Of a DNA stretch of 62,794 nt, positions 22,767 to 34,926 are shown piece after piece (position 1 is the first letter of the stretch; every line of letters starts with the position of its first letter). The notes under the pieces were generated by a model, which ran no database searches, was not told the DNA's origin, and was given only the letters and a program-made list of their open reading frames with translations. Position numbers and translations under genes: made by a program. Origin of the DNA: Priapulus caudatus (Eukaryota > Priapulida > Priapulimorpha > Priapulimorphida > Priapulidae); NCBI RefSeq assembly GCF_000485595.1, contig NW_014577087.1, positions 503,403 through 566,196 of the forward strand, written 5' to 3'.

Positions 22767-25700
22767 CAGCACACACACACACACACCCATACACAACAAC
22801 ACACACATCACACCACACACACATCACACACCACACGACACACACACACAACACACACACACACACACACCACACACACACACACACACCACACTCACCA
22901 CCAGCCACACACACACACACACACACACACACATGCACGTGTCTGAAGAACTGCGAGAGAGAGAGAGAGACAGAAACGCATGCACGCGCATACATATACC
23001 TATATCATAGACAAATAAATTATGTCACAGACGAGAACCGGTGTTTTCACGAATACGGATGCATCCGGTAGCAATCTCTGGGACTATTCCGATTTTACAT
23101 ACTTACACACATCGATATTTTGGCCGATACTATACATTTCACACGGCATGGTATTTCACAGTCTTGAAAAACTTACCCAAAAAAACCGAACCTGTGTGCG
23201 AACTAACTTCATGAAAAATTACTTACTTTGGTTGTATATATTATACACATTCACACGCACACACACATATGCACGCACACGCACACTTTCAGTCTTATAT
23301 AGCAAAGTCCGATGACCGCAAGAACGCTATACGTACACTCGTGTGATATTCATGATTAATGTGTGATAAACCTTCCCGATACTCACTGACGAACACTAAC
23401 TCGGCGTAACTTTCTCGGCAGATATCAACGAGTGTGAGCTCTACCGGGATATATGCGGTAGCGGTTGCGTGAACATGGTCGGCTCATACATGTGCACGTG
23501 TAGCCGCGGATATGTGCTGCGAAACGAAGTCTGCGTCGGTGTGTATATACCTTATCGTGTCATCGTAAATTATATTTTACTCACATTATAACTTTAATCT
23601 TGCGGTGAAGTTTAATGGAGAGAAGCATGTGATGGATTGAAGTGGATATGGAGAGCGAGCGAGCGAGAGAAAGAGAGAGATTGGGGCGGGGGTGAGATCG
23701 AAAGGAAGAGCTGAGAACAGAGACTGTGTAAGAATTCCGCGTTAAAATTCTGTCAATTAAATGTATTTTGTAGAATTAATTGCTTTGTCTATCTAATCGT
23801 GATCATTATATGCAGATGAGAACGAATGCGCTCGCCATGACAGAGGTGGCTGTGAGCAAAACTGCACCAACACAGACGGCAGTTTCTTCTGCTCATGCAG
23901 ACCAGGGTATACCCTAGGACCCAACGGTCGAACGTGCATAGGTATTACACCTTTCATCAGCTATACGCATGCTTAATAATTATGTACATGTTAAAACATC
24001 ACCTGCAGATATATAATATGTAATGTCTGGATAGCCTTGTAGATAGACTTGTAGATATATTGATGCGTGTTAGTTAGATAGAACAGCATAGTGCAACGGT
24101 GTTCAAACGCAAAAATTTTGAAAATAGTATTTCGGATCGTGCACTTCATCACAATGAGATTGAACGTTTTGATTAAAACTATAGCCTCGTTCACACGGAG
24201 CAATTTGTCCCCGGGTCGAAAACGATCCGGGCTAAACTTGTCCCGGGCCAAGCGTTCACACGGACGTTTTCTCGGTACAAAGGTGATCCGTGCCATTTTG
24301 TCCCGGATCGTTTTTGTACCAACTACAGAGTGGGTACGAAAACGATCCGGGACGAACTTGACCAGATCGCTGGTTCATTTTTGCCGTGTGAACGTGCACT
24401 GACACACGTCACAGGACAAAATTAGTACGGTGGTAGATGTCGTCAGTGTCGACTTCCGCTTTACTTCGCCGCATTTCTCAGTTTCTACACGCGCGTTTTT
24501 CAGTATTTTCATTGAGTTAAAAGATACGTCAAAAGGCAAAAAAAAGTAACAGAATGGGTTGATTGACTGTGGTCTCACGAGGACAACGTCGCTCTTCTCG
24601 ATATTTGAAAATCGGGTTTTATACAGGCGCAGTTAACAGGAACTTCGGGAAATCGTCTAGCCTACCAAGAAATTGTTGAAAAACTGACTGAGCGGGGGAT
24701 AGTTAAAATTAACTGTATAACAAGTTGTAATCGGCTCAAACGGAAGGTGGTAGACAACAACAACAGATCGGGAAGGGCACGAACATCGTGCAGTTATTTC
24801 AAGGAATTTGACGAAGTGTTGCGAAGGCGTCTAGCGGTGAGCCACATTCGCTTACCAAGGCATGTCCTGTAGAACTGATCGATCAAACGTCGTGTGAACG
24901 CTCTCGTCAAAATCAACCCGTGTCATTTTTTATCCGGGTCAGTCTCGGATCGTTTTCGACCCGGGACAATTGCTCCGTGTGAACACGCCTTATGTTTCAT
25001 GTCTTGAAGATTCTTGTATCTGTGACACACGCATTCACGTTGTTCACTGTGTAGGCAATTAAAGTAGTTCTGAGTATCGTGTGCATAATGTTATACGTTC
25101 GCTAGGACTTTACGTTGGTATACTATCTGTACTGTGATATCTGTTGAAATCTTTGTGGGTTCGGTGGCTGGTATATATAGTATAAACTTTGCTCCTGTCC
25201 GGAATAACCGAATTAAATGAATTTCTGGTCACCTATAATGCGCGTACTTACTAGAAGAAGTTCGTCAGTGATTTTCTCTCTGTGTGTCTCGTTGCATGGG
25301 TTTGTGCTGCATGGTGTTGTTATCTTTGCTTCCTCGCAGACGATGATGAGTGTAGCATGGGATTGCATTGGTGTGAGCATGCATGTCTAAACATTGGTGG
25401 CGGCTACATCTGTAGCTGTCCGGAGGGCTACAATCTGCATCCCAACCTTCATAACTGTGTTCTCATAGGTTAGTGTCGCTCGTGTGCGATAACGTACTGG
25501 CTTCGATGAGATAGCGTGCGAGTGCACGGCGCATTTCAAGGCCAGCCGCCCATCGTCCTAATTACATCTTAGCAGCGCTCGTAATAGAGATTTACGATAT
25601 TTGTGATACGATGTGTTAACCTAATCAAACAACGGCTGAATTTGAATGAAGTTGGCTACCTAGTCGTGTACTTTACGCGCTAAACTAGATATATGCAAAG

Positions 25701-28700
25701 CATGAGTAATTTAAACTGGTTTCTAAAGCACTCTGGTCTCGGTTAGTCCGTACGTGCATAATAACACGTTTATGCACGAGTTTACACCCATGAATCTGTG
25801 TGATTACGAGAAACGATACAATACCCCGCATTGTAGTTCTGGAGGTGGTTGTACCCTTTCCCCACGAGATCACCATAGAGCTGGATCGCTGCGACCCGCC
25901 GTGTGAGCACGGAGGCACCTGCTCGCAGCGCAAGTGTACCTGCCCACCTGGAGTTACAGGTGCATCGTGCGGTAAAGGTGAGTGAGCGTAGCGTGAGAGA
26001 GGGTATAACCCTCTCGAACAAGTTCTCGGAAGATGGGCGTACGAGGCAAAGAGTACACGAGTTATAAGATGTGGTTTATATAGTAAAAAATTTCGATATT
26101 ATTTAATGCACCATGAAACAAATCTGACTCAAGCGATGACCGGCTCTCATCGTATCAATAAAGTGTTGATTCGCTTTTCGAACGGAATTTGGGGTAGACG
26201 TAAACGCAATCGCTTTACGTAAGCATGTAGCAAAACGTCTATATGTTATTCTCCCTAAAGAGCGAATTATGTGTAGGCCCTTAAACATTCAGTGCTGTAT
26301 CGGTAAACGAAATAACACGTGAATAATGTGAAGTAAAACGTAACGTAACTTTACCGAAAGAGTTCATCTGGACTCCCTGTGACACGCACAGTCTTTCGTG
26401 CACTATAGTTAATATGAGGGTAACGATTCATTAAACAATGGATTAATTGTAATAGTATTTGGCCAGATATCAATGTGCCAATAGCAAAGTGAAACATTGA
26501 TAATTATCGCCGATAGTTAAGTGAATAATTGACAATTTTCGATAGTTGTATATCATTAAAACATCAGTTGGTTAGTTTACCACTAAGTATATGTTTTCGC
26601 TCCTAAACACGCCTGAATGTTTACAGATATTGACGAGTGCGAGGAGAATACGGACGCGTGCGACCAACTCTGTCAGAATACATTTGGTTCTTATTCTTGC
26701 TTCTGCAAGCCCGGATACACTATAGCCGACAAAACTTCGCTCTGCACGAAGAACACATGCTACCCGCCGTGCAAGAATGGCGGCGAATGTATCGAGGTGC
26801 GAACCACACGAATCCTCCCGTGAAAACCACGAATACACCTGTAAACCCCACGAACGCACATGTTGGCGCCATGAACTAACATGCGAACACCGTAAAATTA
26901 ACTCACATGAGGATACGATGAACTCACGTGTGAACACCAAGAGCTCACCTGTACTCTCCAGGAACTAACATGTGAACACCATGAACTAACTTGAGAACAC
27001 TATGAACCCACGTGTGAACATCATGAACTAACCTGTGAACCCCATGAACATATCTATTAGCCCCACTAAGTTTAAATACACATGCCCCCTTAACATGCCC
27101 AAGATACGCGTGAACCTATTCAATTCACATGCGAACCGAACATGCAACATAATGTTCGGATAGTTCATTCACCCATATAAGGTTCAAAACGAAACTGACC
27201 GCATCTGGCCATATTGTCACGGACGCTTCAAAAACATCATAATAATGTCATAAAAGCAACGAGCGCAATAAACGTTTTACGTGATCATTCATCAGGAGAC
27301 TTGCCGCTGCTTGCCTGGATACCTGGGCCGATCGTGTGAGCTGGACTACGATGAGTGCCGACTGTGGAGACCATGCAGCCACTACTGCACGAACGTACCG
27401 GGCGGCTACCGCTGTGACTGCCCCGACGGCCTCTCGCTCGGCAGCGACGGCCACATCTGTGTGGGTAGGTGTCACGCTGCCGTGGTAATTGTAATATTAT
27501 ATTGTATTGCATTATATTATATATATCCCTGCCACGCATTCCTAGGTTATATGGGTTGGACGAATGCGTGTAACGTAAGGTGAAATGCTTCCTGATGTTT
27601 CGTAGGCCCGGGAGATTGCGACCCACCATGCTTTGGAGGCATGTGCATCAACAGCACATGTGTCTGCCCGTACGGCGTCAGTGGCGTCACCTGTACGACA
27701 GGTGAGACAATTATATTGTGTTTTAATTGCCATTATGTTTCGGCATTGTATTATATTTGCTAGTTTTATTATTATTATTTAAGTATAATATTTTAATTGA
27801 AACGGGACCTTGCTAATATGTTTCAATTGTCAGTGTGCGTGTTGATATTGTGTTTTGCGTGGCTATTATTATTATTATTATTATTATTTCCAAAGTGGCA
27901 TTAGCCGGTGGCTTCTGGGTTGGCCGTGTCCCAATCTGGGACATAGGGATTCAATTCANNNNNNNNNNNNNNNNNNNNNNNNNNNNNNNNNNNNNNNNNN
28001 NNNNNNNNNNNNNNNNNNNNNNNNNNNNNNNNNNNNNNNNNNNNNNNNNNNNNNNNNNNNNNNNNNNNNNNNNNNNNNNNNNNNNNNNNNNNNNNNNNNN
28101 NNNNNNNNNNNNNNNNNNNNNNNNNNNNNNNNNNNNNNNNNNNNNNNNNNNNNNNNNNNNNNNNNNNNNNNNNNNNNNNNNNNNNNNNNNNNNNNNNNNN
28201 NNNNNNNNNNNNNNNNNNNNNNNNNNNNNNNNNNNNNNNNNNNNNNNNNNNNNNNNNNNNNNNNNNNNNNNNNNNNNNNNNNNNNNNNNNNNNNNNNNNN
28301 NNNNNNNNNNNNNNNNNNNNNNNNNNNNNNNNNNNNNNNNNNNNNNNNNNNNNNNNNNNNNNNNNNNNNNNNNNNNNNNNNNNNNNNNNNNNNNNNNNNN
28401 NNNNNNNNNNNNNNNNNNNNNNNNNNNNNNNNNNNNNNNNNNNNNNNNNNNNNNNNNNNNNNNNNNNNNNNNNNNNNNNNNNNNNNNNNNNNNNNNNNNN
28501 NNNNNNNNNNNNNNNNNNNNNNNNNNNNNNNNNNNNNNNNNNNNNNNNNNNNNNNNNNNNNNNNNNNNNNNNNNNNNNNNNNNNNNNNNNNNNNGTTGGC
28601 TGTGCGTTGGCTGTGCGTTGGCTGTGCGCTGGCTGTGCGTTGAATGCGCGGTGCTGCACAGCGTGTTGCTAGCGCACGGAACGAATGGTCCGCGCATTAC

Positions 28701-31700
28701 AGAGCGTATACAGAGCGCACATGTTAAAAAATCCAACGAATGCGCCCTGTATGCGCGCAGCGCGCTAGCAACACGCTGTGCATTCGTTGTCAACTCGCTA
28801 GCTTCTCCCAAATCCTGACAAAAGTTGGGCGCACAACGACGCACTGATCTATTTTCCATTTTTTGATTAATTTTCAGTGCGCGGGCCGTGCGTCGTGTAT
28901 GTGTGACTGGGGCATTAATTAAACTCGCGAAGCATACGGAGTCGCGTTGTCAGAAAATATCGTGAGTAGCGATAACATAATGCATTTAAAATGTCGTAGG
29001 TTTCCCAGCAATGTGTCGTGCAAATGTTGCGAAAGTTTTGACACATGGTGGTCATGACTATTTGCGATGTTTCAGACAGCTGGTCCCATGTCGGGTATGA
29101 TTTTTACCCTTTCCGAAGTGCTGATTGCTCACTCTACTAATTGGCAATCTATTACGATTAATATTTCAGAGCACCGACCGACAGCTCCTGCGAATGTCAC
29201 ACTGTATCCAGCGCAGAACTCGATATACATCAACTGGACAATGTTGATCAAGGAATCAAATGCTCCGGAATACTTCACCCTCTGGTGTGTGTTAATAATA
29301 CTAACACTGCCGGTATTTCTAGCATTGCATGATAGCTGAGTGTAACCCATCTTTATATGTTTTATCAATCAAAACAGGATCGATTTAAATAAGTGTTACG
29401 TAGATTTGAGGGGTTTAATCATATTAGCCATTTGATGTACATCTTCTCAAATGCCTGATGGCTAATCTCTAAGCCCTAATCCTAACCTACTAATTGCCAA
29501 CTTCTTGATTTGCGCCGATGCTTTCTTCTTCGGTTCTCTTGATAACTCGAGTCGAACTCGACTGAACTAAGATCAAAATGCGTTCACGTTATTTTCGCGT
29601 CAGGTTTAGACCGAGCCATCGGAAGCGCTTCTCCACCACGAGGATAACGTCGCCCACTGCCGTCGCCTACACACTCGACAACCTACAGCCGGACACGAAA
29701 TACGTCATGTTTCTCGTCGCTCACAACGTCATCGGAAGCTCGTCGTTCAGCGACCTCAAATCCGAATACACGCTCCCCGAACTCGTCGAAGCTAACATGA
29801 CCTTCGCCGAACCGGAACCGATATTAAGTTGCCGAATCGGTGCTGACACGGCATCCTGTCACCCGGAGACGGTGGCGCCGACTAGCGTGCGCGCGATTGC
29901 GACGTCGACGGTAGCGCCGCCGCAGCTGCGGCGCAACGCCTCCGTGGAGTACGCGGAACCGCACTTCAACGACACGAACTTCGAGAAGTTCATACTGAAG
30001 ATTCTCAACGAGATCTTCCCGAAGTGGCTCGACTACGAGCAGCGACGCGTCAACGACGTCGAACCGACTACGTCGATGCAGGAGCACGTCGAGATGCTTG
30101 CTTCGGGAGTGTTTCTCGTACCGGAGTACTCGCGCGACAGAGGCGGCGACGCGCACGCGCGCGACAAGCCGACGACGTTGGGAACACGGAGCGCCGCGAG
30201 CGACGCCTCGGCGCGTAGCACTCAGCGAGATGGAGGAGAAGAAGCCGCTACCGCCGCGACGCTGCGACGCGGGGAGGCGCCGAATGACGTCGAGCCGTCT
30301 GCGACGCGGCAGCCGCGCACCGACGCGCCGACAGACAACCTCAATCGGAACGACGACGACGACGATGATGATGGCGATGACGATGACGATGACAATGGGG
30401 ATGAAAGGGGAGAAGATGACGATGAGGTGGAGGTGGCGCGTGACCGCTACATGGCCGCCAGGGTCAGCGAGCCGTTCGCGTACGACGTATCGGACATGCT
30501 CACGGACTCACTCGACTTCATCGACGAGTTTCATAGCGATCCGATCGCTACGCCGGAACTGCCGCGGCAAGGTCAGCGATCGGGGTCACGGTCACGTCAC
30601 AGGTCGCGCGTTGCCGACGTTAAGGCTTCCGCTAGGCAGGATCAACAGATGACTTTTCCAGCAGGACGCCGAAAGGACCGCTATGAACGCCATCAAGGTA
30701 CCAGTTTTGTAGCTTGCTGGGTGAGTGTGTATGATGGGCTGTAGATGGCGGGAGGTAGGCGGAAAAGGTGCTTAACAGCGACTACGGTGAACTGCACACG
30801 ACCAACTGCCCAGATCGCAAACCGTGCGTGGCTTTACCCTCCAGCCAAAATGAGATAGCAGTACCCTGATATGAGTATAAACGTTTACCATCATACACCG
30901 AAGATTATCATAATCTATCTATATATATATTATACTCATATATACACTATGCTAGGGAGCCAATGCGTTTCACCTTTTTCGTAAACTCCGACTCCTGAGT
31001 ATGACCTCTTCTTTTCAAATATCAAAAACTAACAAAGTCCGATTTCTTCTAGCAAATAATATAGGCATGCGCGCAAACACCATTCACGATATAACCTATC
31101 GCACGTTTTAAGAATGTTTGAAAGATTTTTCGCTTTACAATTAATAAAAAAGAACCATTGGGAACGACAAATGTTCTCAATACAGGTGTAGGATTTCAAC
31201 TAAATTTATTAATATAATTTATTTAACACCATGTACTACTTCTAATGCGCGACATTAGCACGGAAAAACGACAATCAAAAATAGGCATACCAACGACATT
31301 ACAGAAAATCGGGATATGAAGAAGATTGGGGGTTCTCTTATTATAATAAGGAAGCCATGCACCTAACAATGCTGACAACAAAATGACATATGATTTAGCA
31401 GATAGTACGCATCCACCCAGACGCGTCTGACTTGATAATCTATTGCATGCACGTTTCTAAAGGTTTGAAAGATTTTCCGATTCATAATTAATGAAGTGGC
31501 CCATTGCGTACAACATTGTCATATCTAACTACTCTTGGGTATATGCTCATGACAGATGTATAATCTCAACAAAAGTATTAAGTAGTGCCGTAGCAACCGT
31601 GGACGGGGGCTGGCGTGGCAGTTGTTCAACAGGAGCAGCCTGTTTTCAGAAACAAAATTAGTCTGAACTCGTAGAGCGTTGACAAAACTTTATTTCGTAA

Positions 31701-32811
31701 AGTTATGAGGGAATTTGCCAGGATCTTTCCTTCTCGCAACGTTACGATATTTTTGTCAATGGTCTACAAGAAAAATTTAATGTTACGACCAATTTTAAGA
31801 CAAAATTCGTTTCTAACCACGCGCCCCATGCCTTGGCAGCGGTAACGGCGAAATGCCCACGGTCACTGCCAAGGCAACCCGCGTGCAAGGTTTGCCCCTC
31901 CAGGCAAAATGAGTTAGCTGCGGTCCTGGTATACATGGAAAATGATACTAATAAATGCAGTGTGATGACGGCTCAGAGCAGGCTACGATGCCGGTTTTAC
32001 TTACAAGGTTGGTATATCTAAAACATGTTAAAAATTAAGCGTTCAAATATGGATTTGTCGTAGGCTATAGTTGGCAGTGTGTCTGTCTATTGCAGATTGC
32101 GACTATAATGGATTAGAGTACAGCCATGGTACGGTGTTCACACCTATCGAGGATCCATGCTCCATCTGTGCCTGCATGGTAATATGTCATTGTAGATGCC
32201 AATTACTGTAACCGGGTGCAATTACTGTGACAACTATATATATATATATATATATATTCACTTACAGCTATTGCTACTATACTGTCCGGTAGCCTTTTCT
32301 GCCATGTTAACTTGATTCTGTGGTTGTTGTTGATATTATTATTATTGTTATTATTGATGTTTCTGCTGCTGCTGGTGCTGCTACCTGCTATTGTTGTTGA
32401 CGTGGTTAGTGTCATTACTGCTGTACAGCTGTATAATCAATGATGTTATGTTAACGGGGACGTGTCTATTCCTCAGGATGGCGACGTCAGGTGTAAATTA
32501 GCAACGTGTCCCGCACTGGACTGCCAGGACAGTGAGCCATACCAACCTGCCGCCCTCTGCTGCCCGATCTGCGGACCAAGGCTGAAGCCACATTGCCGGG
32601 ACGAAGTTGGCCAGATGCACGCTGTGGGTGGCAGCTGGACTAGAGGACCGCCAACATGTCAAATATGCACCTGCTTGGTAGGTTACACCGCGTATACGAA
32701 TGTGGTGCCCACTCGCGCTTGATTAATTTCATAATAAATCTGTGCGCGCACGTGTATGCCTGCAATTGTCAGAGATACAGCTAGAGAGAGAGGTGGGGGA
32801 GGGAGGGAGAT

Positions 32812-32858
<47 letters not shown>

Positions 32859-34593
32859 GAGAGCGAGAGAGCGCTAGAGCGACCGAGCTGATGAGCGATA
32901 ACGAGAGGGAGAGTGAGAGGGAGATATTTAGTAGCAGTTCTAAAAGGGAGTGTTGTTTGTATTGCAGCAAAAAGATGCCGAGCCACTGTGTAGCAATATA
33001 GTGTGCGACAGTCTGTGTAGCTACCCAGCTCCGAAGAAAGGTCAATGTTGTCCCATCTGTGAAGGATGCACTTACAACAATGTCACATACCGCGACGATG
33101 AGGTTTTTCCAGATCCAAACAACGAGTGTAATGAATGCAGATGTCTGGTACGCATCTTTGCGCACGCGCCGTTTTTCAGAATTTAACATTAACTGGAATT
33201 ATATTGCGTGTCAATCGCTGACGTTATAAATGACTGTTACCGAAACAAATATAACGTCATAGTCAATTTATCAGCGATTCAGGTTAGAGGGAAACATGAA
33301 ACAAGAAATAAGCTGATAACTATTAGTGATTTATGTTAATTCATTTAGGGAGGAAACATTCACTGTAGGAAGAAGGAATGTGTTACACCCTGCGTCAGTA
33401 ATTACATACCACCTGGCCAGTGCTGCCCTCTATGTTCTGGTGAGTGTTCGGAAATTGCGTATGTGATATTCGAGAATGATAGGTTGCAATAATCCGCGTG
33501 ATAACGCGAATAAGCAATAAGTGATAACGAAAAAAATATTTGGGGGATTAACTCAAAATTACTATATATTATGCTATTCATTAATTGCTATGCAGGAAAC
33601 AGTCCTTTCATACCGTCTCAGATTAGTACATCGCTAGCAAACCCAGGCTGACTAGAACTGCTCTGTAATGAGATGTACAGCTTCAAGAAGAGAAGACAAA
33701 AAGAGTAGAGGGAAAATGAGAATTACCCCCTCACGGTGACATTGACTCGGCACGGTGACATTGACCCGTCACGGTGACATTGACCCATCACGGTGGCATT
33801 GACTCGTCACGGTGACATTGACCCATCACGGTGGCATTGACTCGTCACGGTGACATTGACCCATCACGGTGGCATTACCCCGTCACGGTGACACTACCCC
33901 GTCACGGTTGCAATACTCCCTCATGGTAACAGTACCGCCTCATCATGGCATTTCTTCTTCACGGTGACATTCTGCGTCGCAGGAATACTGAACGTGAGGA
34001 AGCGTCTGCGTAACGTCGCCGTGATGGCGGGAAACCGGGTGACGCTCAAGTGCGGCATCACGGGCAAGCCGCGGCCGCGCATCTACTGGATGAAGGACGG
34101 TACCCTGGTCGAGCCGCGCGGACGCCGTCTCAAGCTGCGCACGAACCGACGCGCCAGCACACTGCGGCTCAGGGTATGGTCCGCAGGGCAGTTGATCCGG
34201 TTCACAGCGGTTGAACTTCGGTTCGAAGCCCAAGAGAAACGAATAACGAAAGTGCCGAGTAGTAGTATCGACGAATAATCGCCGACTACTTGTCGAAGTA
34301 TTAGTAATATGGTGTGTTTTGTTATTAGCCAATATATCTAGATTGTCACGCGTTAGAAGCGCTACAAAGGTACCGCAATCATGCGGAAGCAACGCGCAAA
34401 TGATTGAATCGAGTGATATAGATCTCTCTCTCTCTCTCTCTCTCTCGCTCTCTCTCTATTATTATCTATCTGTCTATGCGTAATCTATCTAGTTTATCTA
34501 TCTATCTATGCTATCTATCTATCTAGCTATCTATCTAGCTATTGTATCTATCTATCTATCTATCTATCTATCTTATGTATCTATCTATCTATA

Positions 34594-34632
<39 letters not shown>

Positions 34633-34754
34633 GCTATCCTATCGATCTATCTATCTAATCTATCTATATATGCTTACGTTCTCTCTCTCTCTTTCTCTCT
34701 CTTCTCTCTCTCTCTCTCTCTCTCGGCTCTCTGCTCTCTATATCTCTCTCTCTC

Positions 34755-34806
<52 letters not shown>

Positions 34807-34879
34807 ACACACACACAGACAGACAGACAGACACACACACACACACAACACACACACACACACCACACACATACACGAC

Positions 34880-34926
<47 letters not shown>

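Noticed and set aside
29824-30652. Alternative long frames in exon 15 (both strands)
   Set aside because: The chosen frame continues the FN3 domain and joins in phase to the next VWC; the others are shadows of high-GC sequence without stops.
31833-32021. Small Cys-containing frame ([20 protein letters not shown]...) just before the first VWC exon
   Set aside because: Cys spacing does not fit VWC or EGF, no acceptor at its start, and the exon 15-16 join is already in phase without it.
33730-33970. Evenly spaced repeats that superficially resemble a CRISPR array
   Set aside because: Units are contiguous 19-mers without unique spacers, in an animal intron.
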